In this document: piece after piece, positions 38,301 to 51,300 of the stretch | Layout of the letters: every line of letters starts with the position of its first letter | Numbering within the stretch: the first letter of the stretch is position 1 | Source: Oreohelix idahoensis | Taxonomy: Eukaryota; Mollusca; Gastropoda; Stylommatophora; Oreohelicidae | Assembly: GCA_024509875.1 (NCBI GenBank) | Contig: JAMPIV010015279.1 | Span: 62,001-126,000 of the forward strand | Length of the DNA stretch: 64,000 bases | Direction of reading: 5' to 3' | Made by a program: the position numbers and the translations under genes | Notes under the pieces: model-generated | The model's database searches: none | Seen by the model: only the letters and a program-made list of their open reading frames with translations | What the model was told of the DNA's origin: nothing

Positions 38301-41300
38301 AGCTAAGAAATCAAGAAACAAGAGACAAATTTGCGGTCACAGTATCCAACAAATTCCAAGTGCTCCAACAGCTGGAAGATGTAGAGAATACAGAAGACTA
38401 TTGGCAGCAGGTCAAAACTGTATGGAAGGAGACATGTGAAGAAATACTGGGGAAAAGGGAAAGACAACAAAAAGCATGGATAACAACAGAAACCATCAAT
38501 AAGATAAAAGACAGAAAAAACAAGAAAGCAGAGTTAAACACAAGCAAAACCAGAAGTTCCAAAGCCAAGGCTCAAGAAAGTGTACACAGAAGCAAACAAA
38601 GAAGTAAAAAGAAGTATCAAAAGAGACAAGAGGAAGTATATTGAGGAGCTGGCAAGAGAGGCAGAAGATGCTGCAGCCAAAGGAAATATGAGAGAACTGT
38701 ATAGCAGCACAAAGAAGCTAACAGGGAAATACAAGCAAACAAGTTGCCTCATAAAAGACAAGAATGGGAAACTGCTCAGCAATATACAAGAGCAAATGAA
38801 GAGGTGGACAGAATATTTTGGGGACCTTCTCAATAGACCAGCTCCACAAAACCTGCCGGACATCCAGCCAGCAGAAGAAGAGCTACAAATTAACGGTGAA
38901 AGACCAACGAAGGAAGAAATAAAGAAAGCCATAAAGCTTCTAAGAGATGGAAAAGCGTCTGGACCTGATGGCATTCCAGCAGAGGCCATCAAAGCAGATA
39001 TCGACACGGCTACAGAGATGTTATATAAATTACTTGGTAAAGTCTGGGAAAAGGAAGAGATACCAGCAGAATGGAAGGAAGGATATCTGGTTAAGTTGCC
39101 TAAGAAGGGAAATTTACAAGAGTGCACAAATTGCAGAGGTATAATGTTACTATCAGTGCCAGGAAAAGTATTAAACAGGATTATCCTGGAGAGATTAAAA
39201 GAGTCCATGGACAGGAAGCTGAGAGATGAACGGGCGGGTTTTTGACGGAACAGATCATGTGCGGACCGGATGGCCACTTTGAGAATAGTGGTTGAACGGA
39301 GTCTGGAATGGAATTCACCGCTATACATCGGGTTTGTGGACTATAGTGTGGACAGAGAGTCGCTTTGGAGATTGTTGAGGCATTGTGGAGTTCCCCTGGA
39401 GATCATTAATTTGATAGAGAGGACATGTGAAGACATGACATGCAGAGTTCTTCGCGAAGGACAGCTTACAGAACCGTTTGGGATAAGAACAGGAGTGCGA
39501 CAGGGATGCCTCTTGTCTCCATTTCTTTTCTTGCTGGCAATGGATTGGGTTGTGAGATCATCGGCAACACACAACAGAGGTGGAATCCAGTGGACTCTGA
39601 CTAAGCAGTTGGATGATCTGGATTTTGCTGATGACTTGGCTCTTCTGTCCCATAGTCGTAATCAGATGCAGGACAAATTGAAGGCGCTTGATGAGAGGTC
39701 GCGGCAATTGGTCTGAAAATACACAGGGAAGGGACAGAAATAATGCGAAAAAATGCAGGTAATGATAACAGGGTTGAACTTGAAGAAACACCAATACAAG
39801 ATGTAGAATCATACACATATCTTGGCAGTAATATAGACAAAGTTGGAGGGACAGACAGCGATATCAAAATAAGAATACAAAAGGCAAGAGGGTTACCAAT
39901 GTGGAACTGAGGACAAGAACAAGTGCCAGTGGAACAAGAGATGAGAAAAAGACGATGGCGATGGATAGGACACACACTGAGGAAACCTGTTGATAGCATT
40001 ACAAGACAGTCCTTGTTCTGGAACCCTCAGGGCAAGAGAGGCAGAGGTAGACCAAGAAGCACATGGAGAAGAGAGCTGGAAACAGAGGTGAAAATGATGA
40101 GGAGAACGTGGAAAGAACTTGAGATGATGGCACGTGACAGGAGGACTTGGCATGTGTTTGTTGAAGGCCTATGCTCCTTTGGGAGTGGAGGGTTATGAAT
40201 ATATTTATGCACCCGACTGATAACTATGAACCCTTTGAAAAAATGCATGCACCCCAGAGTGCACCATGCACCCATGTTGACTACCATTGTGCTAAGGAAA
40301 TACTTGTCCCCCTTTTATGTGTATAAAGGAATTTAAAGCTGTTTCTTCCTCACTTCTGGATACCAGAACAACAATCACTAACAACATAATTAGTAGCAGT
40401 GGTCACTTAATTATGACCCCCCCCCCATTAAAAAAAAAAAAAATTAAACATCCACATATTAATAAAACATGTAACGGTAGTCATAGAGCAGATATGTTGT
40501 ATACTTATAATACAAAATATAGCACACAATTTTATGCAGGGAGTGAAGTGTTAGAGACTTCTTCTATACTAGCTCTCAACATTATGAGGTAAGGTGATCA
40601 GTTCCCTTCCTCGCAGAATGAGCTTTAATTAACTCTAGAGCTTAGTCAGGTACCCATTTACTGTGGGGTAGTCTGGGGCGTGATGCTCCCAGACTTTGCA
40701 CCCAGTAAATTTGCCCCTAGAAGCAAGTGGTGTAACCGCTCGGTCACTTTATGCAGATGTTAATACAGTAGTAAAATTGGACATTCTCTAGCAAAAATTA
40801 ATTGCAGAAGATATGGGACATAATTAAAGTGTGAACGATTAAGAACCAATGGCTAGTGTGTTTGATGGTCACATATGAACAAAACTGACCTGAAGGTCTG
40901 GGGCTGTCCAGGTTGGCATCCGTCCTGAGACATGATGTAATCACATTCATCTTGGCTGTGTAGCCAGCTATTATCGTAGCTAATGCAGTGGGGATCCCCA
41001 AAACACACACATTCACCAATAGCTGTGGGGAGAAAGAAAGTATATGAGATATCGAGTTACTGACAGCATGCCAGACAAACAGATACGACAGGAAGTAGAT
41101 AGACACACATCATTACAGTAAACTTCTAGTTAATAAGATATCAGCATCACCTTTCACCTCCTCAAAGAGCATGGACCTTCAACAAACGTATGCCAGGTTT
41201 CCATCAGCTCAAGGTCTTTCATACATGCCGAGTAGTACGGGTTACCTGTAAGCTGTACAGATTTTCCCGTTTTCATATATGTACAGCCGTACATACTTTC

Positions 41301-44300
41301 CGTACAGGTTTTCACCTAATTATTAACCCTTTACAATTTTATTTTGCCAAAAACGCCAGTGCACAAAGTCTACCATTTAAAATTGAGAGTGGGAACACTG
41401 TTTAATGAAACCTGAGTATTTCCGGTACAAGAGAAGCTTCCGTTTTCTGAAACTGTTGTCTTAATTGATTGATCATTTGATTTGTCACGATATTTTGTGA
41501 AAAAAAAAATGCTAGTTTGATTTCTCAAAGAACAAAATGATCGGTAATTTCCTATTACTCGTGCTTTGTTGCTCCACAGTGAATATGTGTATCAGTAAAT
41601 CTTCATTCTCTTCTTTGAGTTCTGCTAATTTAGCCACATCCTTAGCTACTTCATGCTGTATTTTTCTCATGGTTTTCAAGATTTCTTCTGCCTTTCTCAC
41701 TGTATCTTCTGTTATCGATGATTTGGTTATTTCACTTTCTTCTGGTAGATTGCTATCTTTTGTCAGTATTTTTTGGACTTTATTTTTCTTTTGGGTTATA
41801 TCAGCATTTCTGGTTCTGACTGTGATTTCTCTTGGTGTCTTAAAGACAATAATATAGAACATTTCTTGTTAAAATGTAAGAGGTATGAACAAATGAGAAT
41901 ACCAATATTAGATTATTTGCAAGCATCCAACTTACCTATAAATATGGAAGAGGTGTTAAGAATAGACAGACCTAGGGAACTACACAATATAGTCAAACAA
42001 TATTTAACACGAACAAATGTTAATATATAGTGGCTGGGAATGTGAAGGTCTGTTGCTGTCCTTACAATGCATATGTCTTTTAACAGATGAAAATCAATTA
42101 AATATCTGTTAAAGTCAGTTATATAACTGGAACCACCAGGCCTTTACACCCCTCCACTTTAATATTATTCTTGTTCAAAAGTTTCTTCTTGATTTTGTTT
42201 GTTTGTTGGTTTTTTTTAAACGTATAAGCACAATTGTGATTGTCCCTATTTACAATGATTTGACAAATGTGATGCCACTTTCTCATATCGGCAGTTGTTC
42301 ATATTATTTGGAATTGAAAACAATATATATCCTAATTATAACCCATCAGAGGTTGAACGGGCTATGTTCCTTTATTAATTTAAAAAAAAATTAAATTAAT
42401 GTTTTGATGCAGGCTTTCTGCGAAGAGGCCAGCTGCAGTGGTTGTTTCATGCTCAGTAAGTGGTAAAAAGTGAAATGATGATGACAAACTGGGCAAATAT
42501 TTTGATGATACAACTGATGAAGTAATTTCACTAGCAGAAGACAAAGTGCCAGAACTTTAAGCTGGAAACGAAATGACTGTTAGTTCAAACAGTACTTTTA
42601 GATTAAAGATCTTCTTTCAAGACCAGAATATAAGTTCTTCAGCATTCACTGTTTCACTCTTGTTATCACTGAATCTCTTATTATTTGAAGTTCTTGATTT
42701 TTTTTAACCATGAATGCATTATGTCAGTTGGTGAGCATTCACTAAAATCTCAATGAGTTGGCTTATAGATAACTGTCAAAGTACAGTTTGTGTGTGTCAG
42801 TATAGTTTGTTATTGTTATTTTCAGTTTGTATAGATCCCTATATGGTAGAAAATTAGTGTGATGTCCAATTTTGGGGGCTAAAAAATATATGGATAATGT
42901 GGTTACATAATGGTTGTTAGCATACTAAGAAGGAGGTATTGTGAGCGTGAGTTTATGACATCAGGAAAAGACTGCTGTTACTAAAGTGAGTAGTGCGTGA
43001 GTGAGTGAATGAGATAGATGACAGTTGGAGTCCGGAGAAAAACTTCTTAATATTCTATCATGCACCAATGTCAGGAGAATATAAGGTGAAGTGATGTGTA
43101 TCCATGTTAGTTGTTAAAGACATCAGTCCAACCTGCAAGTCTGGAAGGAAGAGCTGGAGAACAGAGGGATTGTCATCAGCAGCTCCAAAACAAAAACTAT
43201 GGTGATATCATGAGAGGAAAGAAGGCATAAGATTAAGCTGGGAGAACAGGTCAAGCACATTAAATACCTCAGAGCTGTCATAGACTGGAAGGGAGGAATC
43301 AAAGAGGATTTGGCAACCCAAAGAGCAGCAGCCAGGAGACTTTTTCAGGCCATAATTCGAGGATTCCTCAGCAAAAAAGAAGTTGCCAAGAAGACGAACA
43401 TGGCTGTACACCACTCTACTTATGTCCCAGTCTTGATGTTTGGATGCAAGTCATGGGCAATGACTTCAACCCACAAAAGCCAGATCCAAACCTCAGAAAT
43501 GAGGTATCTGAGGAAGGTGGTTGAAGTAACAAGAAGAGACATGATCCACAACCAGAGATACATCAGGGCCTAAAAACCCAATCCCTGCAGACCCAAGTAG
43601 AACAATCCCAACTAAGATAGTTTGGCCATGTCTGCAGAATGGGAGAAGATCGACTACCATGACAAGTACAGGAAACTAAGAGCCTGGGATCGAGACCTCC
43701 AGGACAACCCAGAGTCCGCTGGGTGGACAACGTTAGACAATCTCTGAAGGGCCGAGGACTAGAATGGACCAGGCCAGGAGGAAGACAGCTAATAGGATAG
43801 TATGGCACTCTCTCTTCCAAACCTCTACTCCTCACGGTAGAAGAGGAACGACTAAGTATGTAAGTTAAAGACATCGTTAGATAAGTGACAACGCTTGCAA
43901 GGATGTACCTAAGCTCAGAACATGAAAATTAGATGTTCGTATTAGATGACCTATCTCCAGAGTTCATTGTTATGACTGACTGGTGTTGTATCAACGTACA
44001 GAGGACTATCTGGAATCATCATGTCCTAGAGTGCAAAGAAAGTGATACTGAAACCGGACCGCTTTGATACGGACTTTTGCAATTATATTTTGGGACTATC
44101 CACAATGTCTTTGTAAACACAATAACTTGGTTGGACTTTTTCATTTACATTATTTTTAATCATAACCCAACTATTAATCCATGTGATTATGGCTTTTGAC
44201 ATTAACTATTTTGATTTCATGCTGTCAATCCAGAATAATATGTTTCAAACATGTTAAAGTGATACCAAAGCTTAGCCCCATGCATGACTTCTAGGCCGGA

Positions 44301-47300
44301 CTTAGTAATTGGGGGACCCAATTTCTACCATTTTGGAGTGACCCCATTTCAGATTATATCAGGAATACATTCTACTACAGTGTATTAAGCACAGTGGGCT
44401 GATCACCTGCTTGCCAACCAATCTGATTACGGAAACAATGATAGATTGTTTGGTCTGTTTTTGTTCCACAAAGACGCCACTAGGCGTGGTGGAAACAGCG
44501 ATAGATTGATCAATTTGTTGTTGCCCTAAGACGCCACTAGGCGTACTGGCCACATACTGCTTTGCCGGTTGATGGCTAAGGATGGAAGAAGAAGACAGTG
44601 TATTAAAAATAAGAAAAATATATGTGTGTGTGCGTGCGTGCGTGTGAGGTAATTCAGACATAAAGCATGTTACAACAGAAATGTACTTATTAAGAAATAT
44701 TTCTTGTTTTCTGTTCCACACACTCTTTCAAAATGTTGTCGAAATAAAAGTTTCTTGGTACACCACATTCTACGAGGGGCGTTCAGAAAGTAATGCACCA
44801 CATCGTTTTTCTCAGGAGCTGTTTATTCAACAAGCATGAAATTTATACACAATATACATGGATATGTCATGTAAACATCAGTATTATTCAACATAATCAC
44901 CATCCACTTGTACGGCTTTATGCCAGCGCAAAACAAGTGCATGCATTCCTAGCCCGTGCCAGATTTTGTCTTGATCATGTAGCCATTTCTTCGCTGCATT
45001 AATCACTCCTTCATCATCTTCAAACCTTGTCCCACGGAGTGCATCTTTAAGTGGACCAAATAGATGAAAATCAGAGGGTGCCAAATCGGGACTATAGGGT
45101 GGATGGGGTAGTATAGTCCAACCAAATTTGGTGATTGCTTCCCGTGTTGCCAGACTTGTGTGAGGTCGCGCATTGTCGTGAAGGAGAAGCAGGTCTGCTG
45201 GATTCTTGTGTGGCTGAACTCTGCAAAAACATTGATTGAGTTTTTTCAATGTCTTAATGTAAGCTTGCGAATTGATTGTCTCTCCTCTTGGCATAACGTC
45301 CACAAGAATCACACCTTCAATGTCCCAAAAGACAGTGATCATGACCTTTCCAGCTGAAGGAATTGTCTTGAATTTCTTTCTTCGTGGTGATTGCGGATGA
45401 TGCCACTCCATCGACTGTTTTTTCGGTCTCAGGTTCAAAATGAAGTGTGCCCAGGTTTTGTCACCTGTAACGAACTTAGCCAAAAAGTTCTCTCCATCAG
45501 CATTGAAACACTCCAACAATTCAGAAGAAATTGCTTTCCTTTGCAATCGGTGGTCATTTGTGAGACTTCGAGGAACCCATCTTGCGCAAACCTTAGAAAA
45601 TCCGAGAGTTTTTATAACTGCATTTGCACTACCAATGCTGAATGACAGCTGTAAGGCCAATTGTTGAGTAGTGATTCGCCTATCAGTAAGAATAATGCCC
45701 TCAGCGCATTTCAACATTTCTGCGTTGGTGGCTGTGGCAGGACGTCCACAGCGCGGCCGATCAAGCAGCTCCGTATCTCCACTTCCTGATTCTTTGATTC
45801 TCTGAAGCCAGCGACTGACTGTACTCCTGTCGACTGCAAAACTTCCATACACATCACATAGACGCTTGTGAATGTTCACAACAGTTTCCTTCTCTGCAAC
45901 GAGAAATTCTATCACAATTCGCTGCTTATAACGCAAGTTGCTAACACGCTCCAATTCAATGGTTTAGGGCAGCCGTATTATTTGGCCGGTTGCGGTGCAA
46001 ATTGGTGCACACATTTGGCACATGCCATATTTGAAGTGTGCAAAATTTCATGCTTCTATCTTCATTATTAGCTGAGAAAAACGATGTGGTTCATTACTTT
46101 CTGAACGCCCCTTGTATGTATAACTTTGATAAGAGTGCGGGACCCCATGTGGGCGCGAGGCCCGACTGGATCTCTTCTTCTTCCTCTTTGAGCCTTAGCC
46201 ACTGACTGTCAAAACAGTCAGTGGCCATCATGTCTAATGGCGTCTTGTAGGACAGCAACAAACTGCTTCCACTTTGCTCGGTTGGCGGCCATCCTTCATG
46301 CAGTGCCCCAGCTCTGGTTCATTCTTTGCATCTTGGCCTCCACATTTCTCCGCAAAGTTGTTTTTGGTCGGTGAAAGAGAGGCCAGCCGATTGGATCAAA
46401 TAGGTTAAATCAGCCAAAGGCCGGCCCAACACGACCTCATGTTAGTGGCATCTGGCAGCATTCCTAAGTAGTGGCCCAATTTTGTTCTGTCTCCCTAGGG
46501 ACCCCTGGGAACTTCACGGGGTTTACTACCTGTACGAAAGGTAATTTTAGTCATGTTTAATGTCTGTGAGCACAAGAAACTACTAAGTAAACACTCATCT
46601 AAATGTACTCTCAGTAAAGATAGTCCTATAGTAGAAACTACTGTATACAAGTGGTGTGTTAGAGACTACACCATATAAGGTTTAGTTTTATGAGGTGAGG
46701 GTGAGCAGTTCCCTTCCTCGCTGTTTGTCTTTTTGCCTTCCTTAACTCTTGAACACAGCCTGGTACCCATTTTTACAGCTGTGTAGATTGCATTGTAAAG
46801 TGACCTGGTTTTTTTAACCCAGAACCCGGTAACTGTGCCACAAGAGGAAAGCACTCTAACCACTCAGCCGAATGGACTTTCAGTACTAAGAGTATATTTC
46901 ATTGTCTCGGGCACTTTAGTACAACAAACTACTTACGAATACAAGCACGACCATCTCCTCTGTAACCACGATTACAGATACATCTGTATGACCCATCCAG
47001 GTTTTCACAGCGAGCATTCGGGTCACATTCATTAAGAGTAGAGTTCAAACACTCATTGATGTCTGTGATGAAGAAAAGTGATGTTATTTGATAGAACTAT
47101 GGTAGATGTAGTCATGATGATACTGAAATAAACATCTGTTATCTCTTGATGGTTGATGTCTATGATGAAGAAAAGGGTTATAGTTGGATTTGGTAGAAAT
47201 AAACATCTGTTATCTCAATGGAAAAGTGATGTTATTTGATAGAACTATGGTAGATGTAGTCATGATGATACTGAAATAAACATCTGTTATCTCTTGATGG

Positions 47301-48229
47301 TTGATGTCTATGATGAAGAAAAGGGATGTTATTTGGTAGAACAATGGTGGATGTGTAGAAATAAACATCTGTTATCTCTTGATGGTTGATGTCTATGATG
47401 AAGAAAAGGGATGTTATTTGGTAGAACAATGGTGGATGTAGTCATGATGATACTGAAATAAACATCTGTTATCTCTTGATGGTTGATGTCTATGATGAAG
47501 AAAAGTGATGTTATTTGGTAGAACAATGGTGGATGTAGTCATGATGATACTGAAATAAACATCTGTTATCTCTTGATGGTTGATGTCTACGATGAAGAAA
47601 AGTGATGGGTGTAGTCATGATAATACTGAGATTAACATCTGTTCTCTCTTGATGATGTTTATAAAGGTGACAATCATCATTATTTCCCTTTCTGCTCCAG
47701 TTGGAGCATGGAGCCAATTCTGCAGGTGATTCCCCTTGCAGGAAGTCTGCACGACAGCGTTAATGTCTCTTGGAGATGTGGTTTCTGTACTTATTAGTCT
47801 TACGTGATGAGGTTGCCAGGCCCATGCACAACCGGGCATAGATCACCTCTTACAAATCTCATATTCTTTCTTTGTTTCCTTAGAGACCCCGGGAACTATG
47901 CAGGGCAAACATGGACGATATGTTTGCAGTAATCGTTAATAATAATTGGTTTTTTGGTTTTTTAAAATAAAATATCCCGTTCAACCCTTGATGGGTTATA
48001 ATTAGGACATATGGTGTACTAATTCAAGAAAACAGTCAGATTTCCAATATAGTACCTTCTTCCCCCACTCCACTCAGTCCAAATAGAGTAAATCAAAACT
48101 AAATTTATGTGAATGTTTTTGTGTGTGACCTTCCCTTTCCAAGAAAGAAATAAACAATAAAAATAACAAAACAAATGAATAAAAAAGAACAAAAAAACTA
48201 ACAAACAAAACAATAAACCTAAAATGAAG

Positions 48230-48313
<84 letters not shown>

Positions 48314-51300
48314 ATAAATTCTTTAAGCACCAAACACGGCGCATAAGGCAGAAACCAGTGCTCTCCAGGTTGTTCGTTGTGACGCCACTCCTCTTAGCTC
48401 TTGCACATTATTTAGGCCCAACGTTCTTCCTTCTCTTATTATTGTTCTTCTGAGTGTTTCTTTTGGTCTTCCTTTTTTTCCGCTTACCCTCAGGAACCCA
48501 AGTGAGCGCCTGTAGTGGTATTCTGTTGTTTTGCATTCGTAGGACATGACCGATATATGACCATCGTCTTTTCCTTATATAGTCGGAGACATATTTCTGC
48601 CTAGAGTCTTCTCTTATTTGTCGATTAGTCTTGAATTCTTTCAACTGATGTTCATGAGTTTTCTAAGACATTTGTTCTCGAATGTATTCAGCTTGTTCTC
48701 CAATGATTTTGTTATTTTCCAACTCTCACAGCCGTATGTTAACACTGAGATAACATTTGAATTAAACAGACGAAGCTTGGTATGTATATTCAATGATCGT
48801 AATTTCCAAATGTTAGATAATCTATTGAAGGCGCTAGCTGCCAAAGCAATTCTAGGATGGATTTCTCTTGTTGTGTCACCATCCTGAGTCATTTTACTGC
48901 CTAAATAATTGAAACTTTCAACTTTCTGTAGTTTTTTCCCCGTTCAAGATGGTATCAAAGGTCTCGTTAGAAAAGTTCATAGCTTTAGTTTTAGAGGCAT
49001 TTATTTGGAGACCAATTTTAACCGAGAGATGACACAAATTATTTATTGCTTCTTGGGATTGTCTTGTGTTGAACTTAAGAATGCTACATCATCTGCGAAA
49101 TCCAGGTCCCCCAGGAATTTTCCATTTGTCCATTTTATACCCAATTGTTCATTGTGGGTATAGTTTCTCATAACCCAATCAATAGCTATTCCAAAAAGTA
49201 GTGGTGACATAATACAGCCTTGTTTCACCCCTGTTTCTACTGTAACCACCATTCTGTATTCCCTTTATTTGTTCTAACACAACATCTTGCATTGTCATAT
49301 AGCGCTTTGATTATATTCACATATTTTGTTGGAAAACCATAGATTGTAAGTATCTTCCACAATGATGGGCGGTGTAGACTATCAAAGGCTTTTTGAAAAT
49401 CGACGAAGGTGATAATAAGTGGCGATATATATATATGAAGCCGCGGTAGCACAGTGGTTAGTGCACTGGCTTCCTAGCTCGATGGTCCATGGTTCGATCC
49501 CCAGTTGAGGTGGGATTTTTTAGACCACAAACGGTTCCATGGTCGACCCAGCCTCATGAATTGGGTACCAGAGCAACTCTGGCAAGGTTAAGGTGGCCCG
49601 CGTGATGCCATAGCATGGTGGTTCTGGTGATGGTGTCAGGTTCTTTTCTGAGATGTCTAATCCGCAGCAGCATCGACCTGTTACACTTACCCACTTAGTC
49701 GCTCCTCTTCCACCTTGCTGTGTAATGGTCTATCGATTTTAATGATGTAACATGTTTTTAATCCACTATTTGATGTGATTTTATTTTCACAGATGTTGTA
49801 TTAATCTTCCCATCATTCACTAGCAATTTGCAAAATAAGAACTTCAGGTCAAGTAGAACATTTGAAATAATATTTTTATGTCAGAAACAAAGAAATAAAA
49901 AATAGCCTACCTTGACATGATGTCTTTCCAGTTTGTTTATAACCTGGTTTACATACGCAGTTAAAATCACCAGGTGTGTTTACACAGGTGGCGCTGTAAG
50001 GACAGGGCTTAGAAGCCACGCATTCATCATCATCTGAAAAGACACAAACCCTGACTTTAATAAAATGAGTTTTAAAACATAGCTGAAACATGTTACATTA
50101 AAATGTTGTGTATTCAGTAAACCAAATGTAAGAAAACATGTTACATTAAAATGTTGTGTATTCAGTAAACCAAATGTAAGAAAACATGTTACATTAAAAT
50201 GTTGTGTATTCAGTAAACCAAATGTAAGAAAACACCAATGTGATGCAGTAAATGTTGTGTATTCAGTAAACCAAATGTAAGAAAACACCGGTGTGATGCA
50301 GTAAATGTTGTGTATTCAGTAAACCAAATGTAAGAAAACATGTTACAATAAAATGTTGTGTATTCAGTAAACCAAATGTAAGAAAACACCAATGTGATGC
50401 AGTAAATGTTGTGTATTCAGTAAACCAAATGGAAGAAAACACCAATGTGATGCAGTAAATGTTGAAACTGTAAATGTAGTCTTACTTACTTAGTCGTTCC
50501 CCTTCTACCGTGAGGTGTAGAGGTTTGGAAGAGAGAGCGCCAGACTATCCTATCGGCTGTCTTCCTCCTGGCCTGGTTCTATTCTAGTCCTCAGTCCTTC
50601 AAAGATTGTCTAATGTTGTCCTCCCAGCGGACTCTGGGTCGTCCGGGGGGTCTGGATCCTTGGCTCTTTGTTTCCCATGCTTGTCGTGGTAGCTGATCTT
50701 CTCCCATTCTGCAGACATGGCCAAACCATCTTAATTGGGACTGTTCTACTTGGGTCTGCAGGGGGTGGGATTTAAGGCCTTGACGTATCATCTGGTTGCG
50801 TACCATGTCTCTTCTTGTTACTTCAACCACCTTCCTCAGATACCTCATTTCTGAGGTTTGGATCTGGCTTTTGTGGGCTGTAGTCATTGCCCATGACTCG
50901 CATCCATATGTCAAGACTGGGACATAGGTGGAGCGGTATACAGCCATCTTCGTTTTCTTACCAACCTCTCTCTTGCTGAGGAATCCTCGATTTATGGCCT
51001 GAAAAAGTCTCCCAGCTACTGCTTTTCAAGTGGCCAACTCTTCTTTGATGCCTCCCTTTCGGTCTATAATAGCTCCGAGATATTTAAAGTGATCGACCTG
51101 CTCCAGAGAGGAGTAAGTTATAGAAGCTTCACTATACTGGGTCCAGCTTTACGAGGTAGGGTGACCAGTTCCTTTCCTCACTGCCTTTGCCTTCCCTAAC
51201 TCACGAACAGAAGCAGAAACTCATTTATGGCTGAGTAGACTGAAGCGTGGACACAAGCTGATGTCAAACCCGGAACCTGATAACGTTGCCTGCTTGCAGG

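Noticed and set aside
38534..39328. 264-codon minus ORF over the RTE-C copy
   Set aside because: Antisense of LINE coding sequence.
41512..41862. Coiled-coil minus ORF as a host exon
   Set aside because: No phase-compatible splice sites with the neighbouring exons, and exons 5 and 6 already join in phase. It may be an old LINE ORF1 piece.
44359..44721. 120-codon minus ORF near SINE-E
   Set aside because: It covers SINE-E antisense and a short TG/CG repeat. No protein features.
48237..48310. Possible promoter or origin in the (TA)n tract
   Set aside because: A plain dinucleotide microsatellite between two retroelement ends. No further signal.
49440..49515. tRNA gene
   Set aside because: A and B boxes are present, but the sequence does not close an acceptor stem and continues into a repeated SINE-F body found in other copies.
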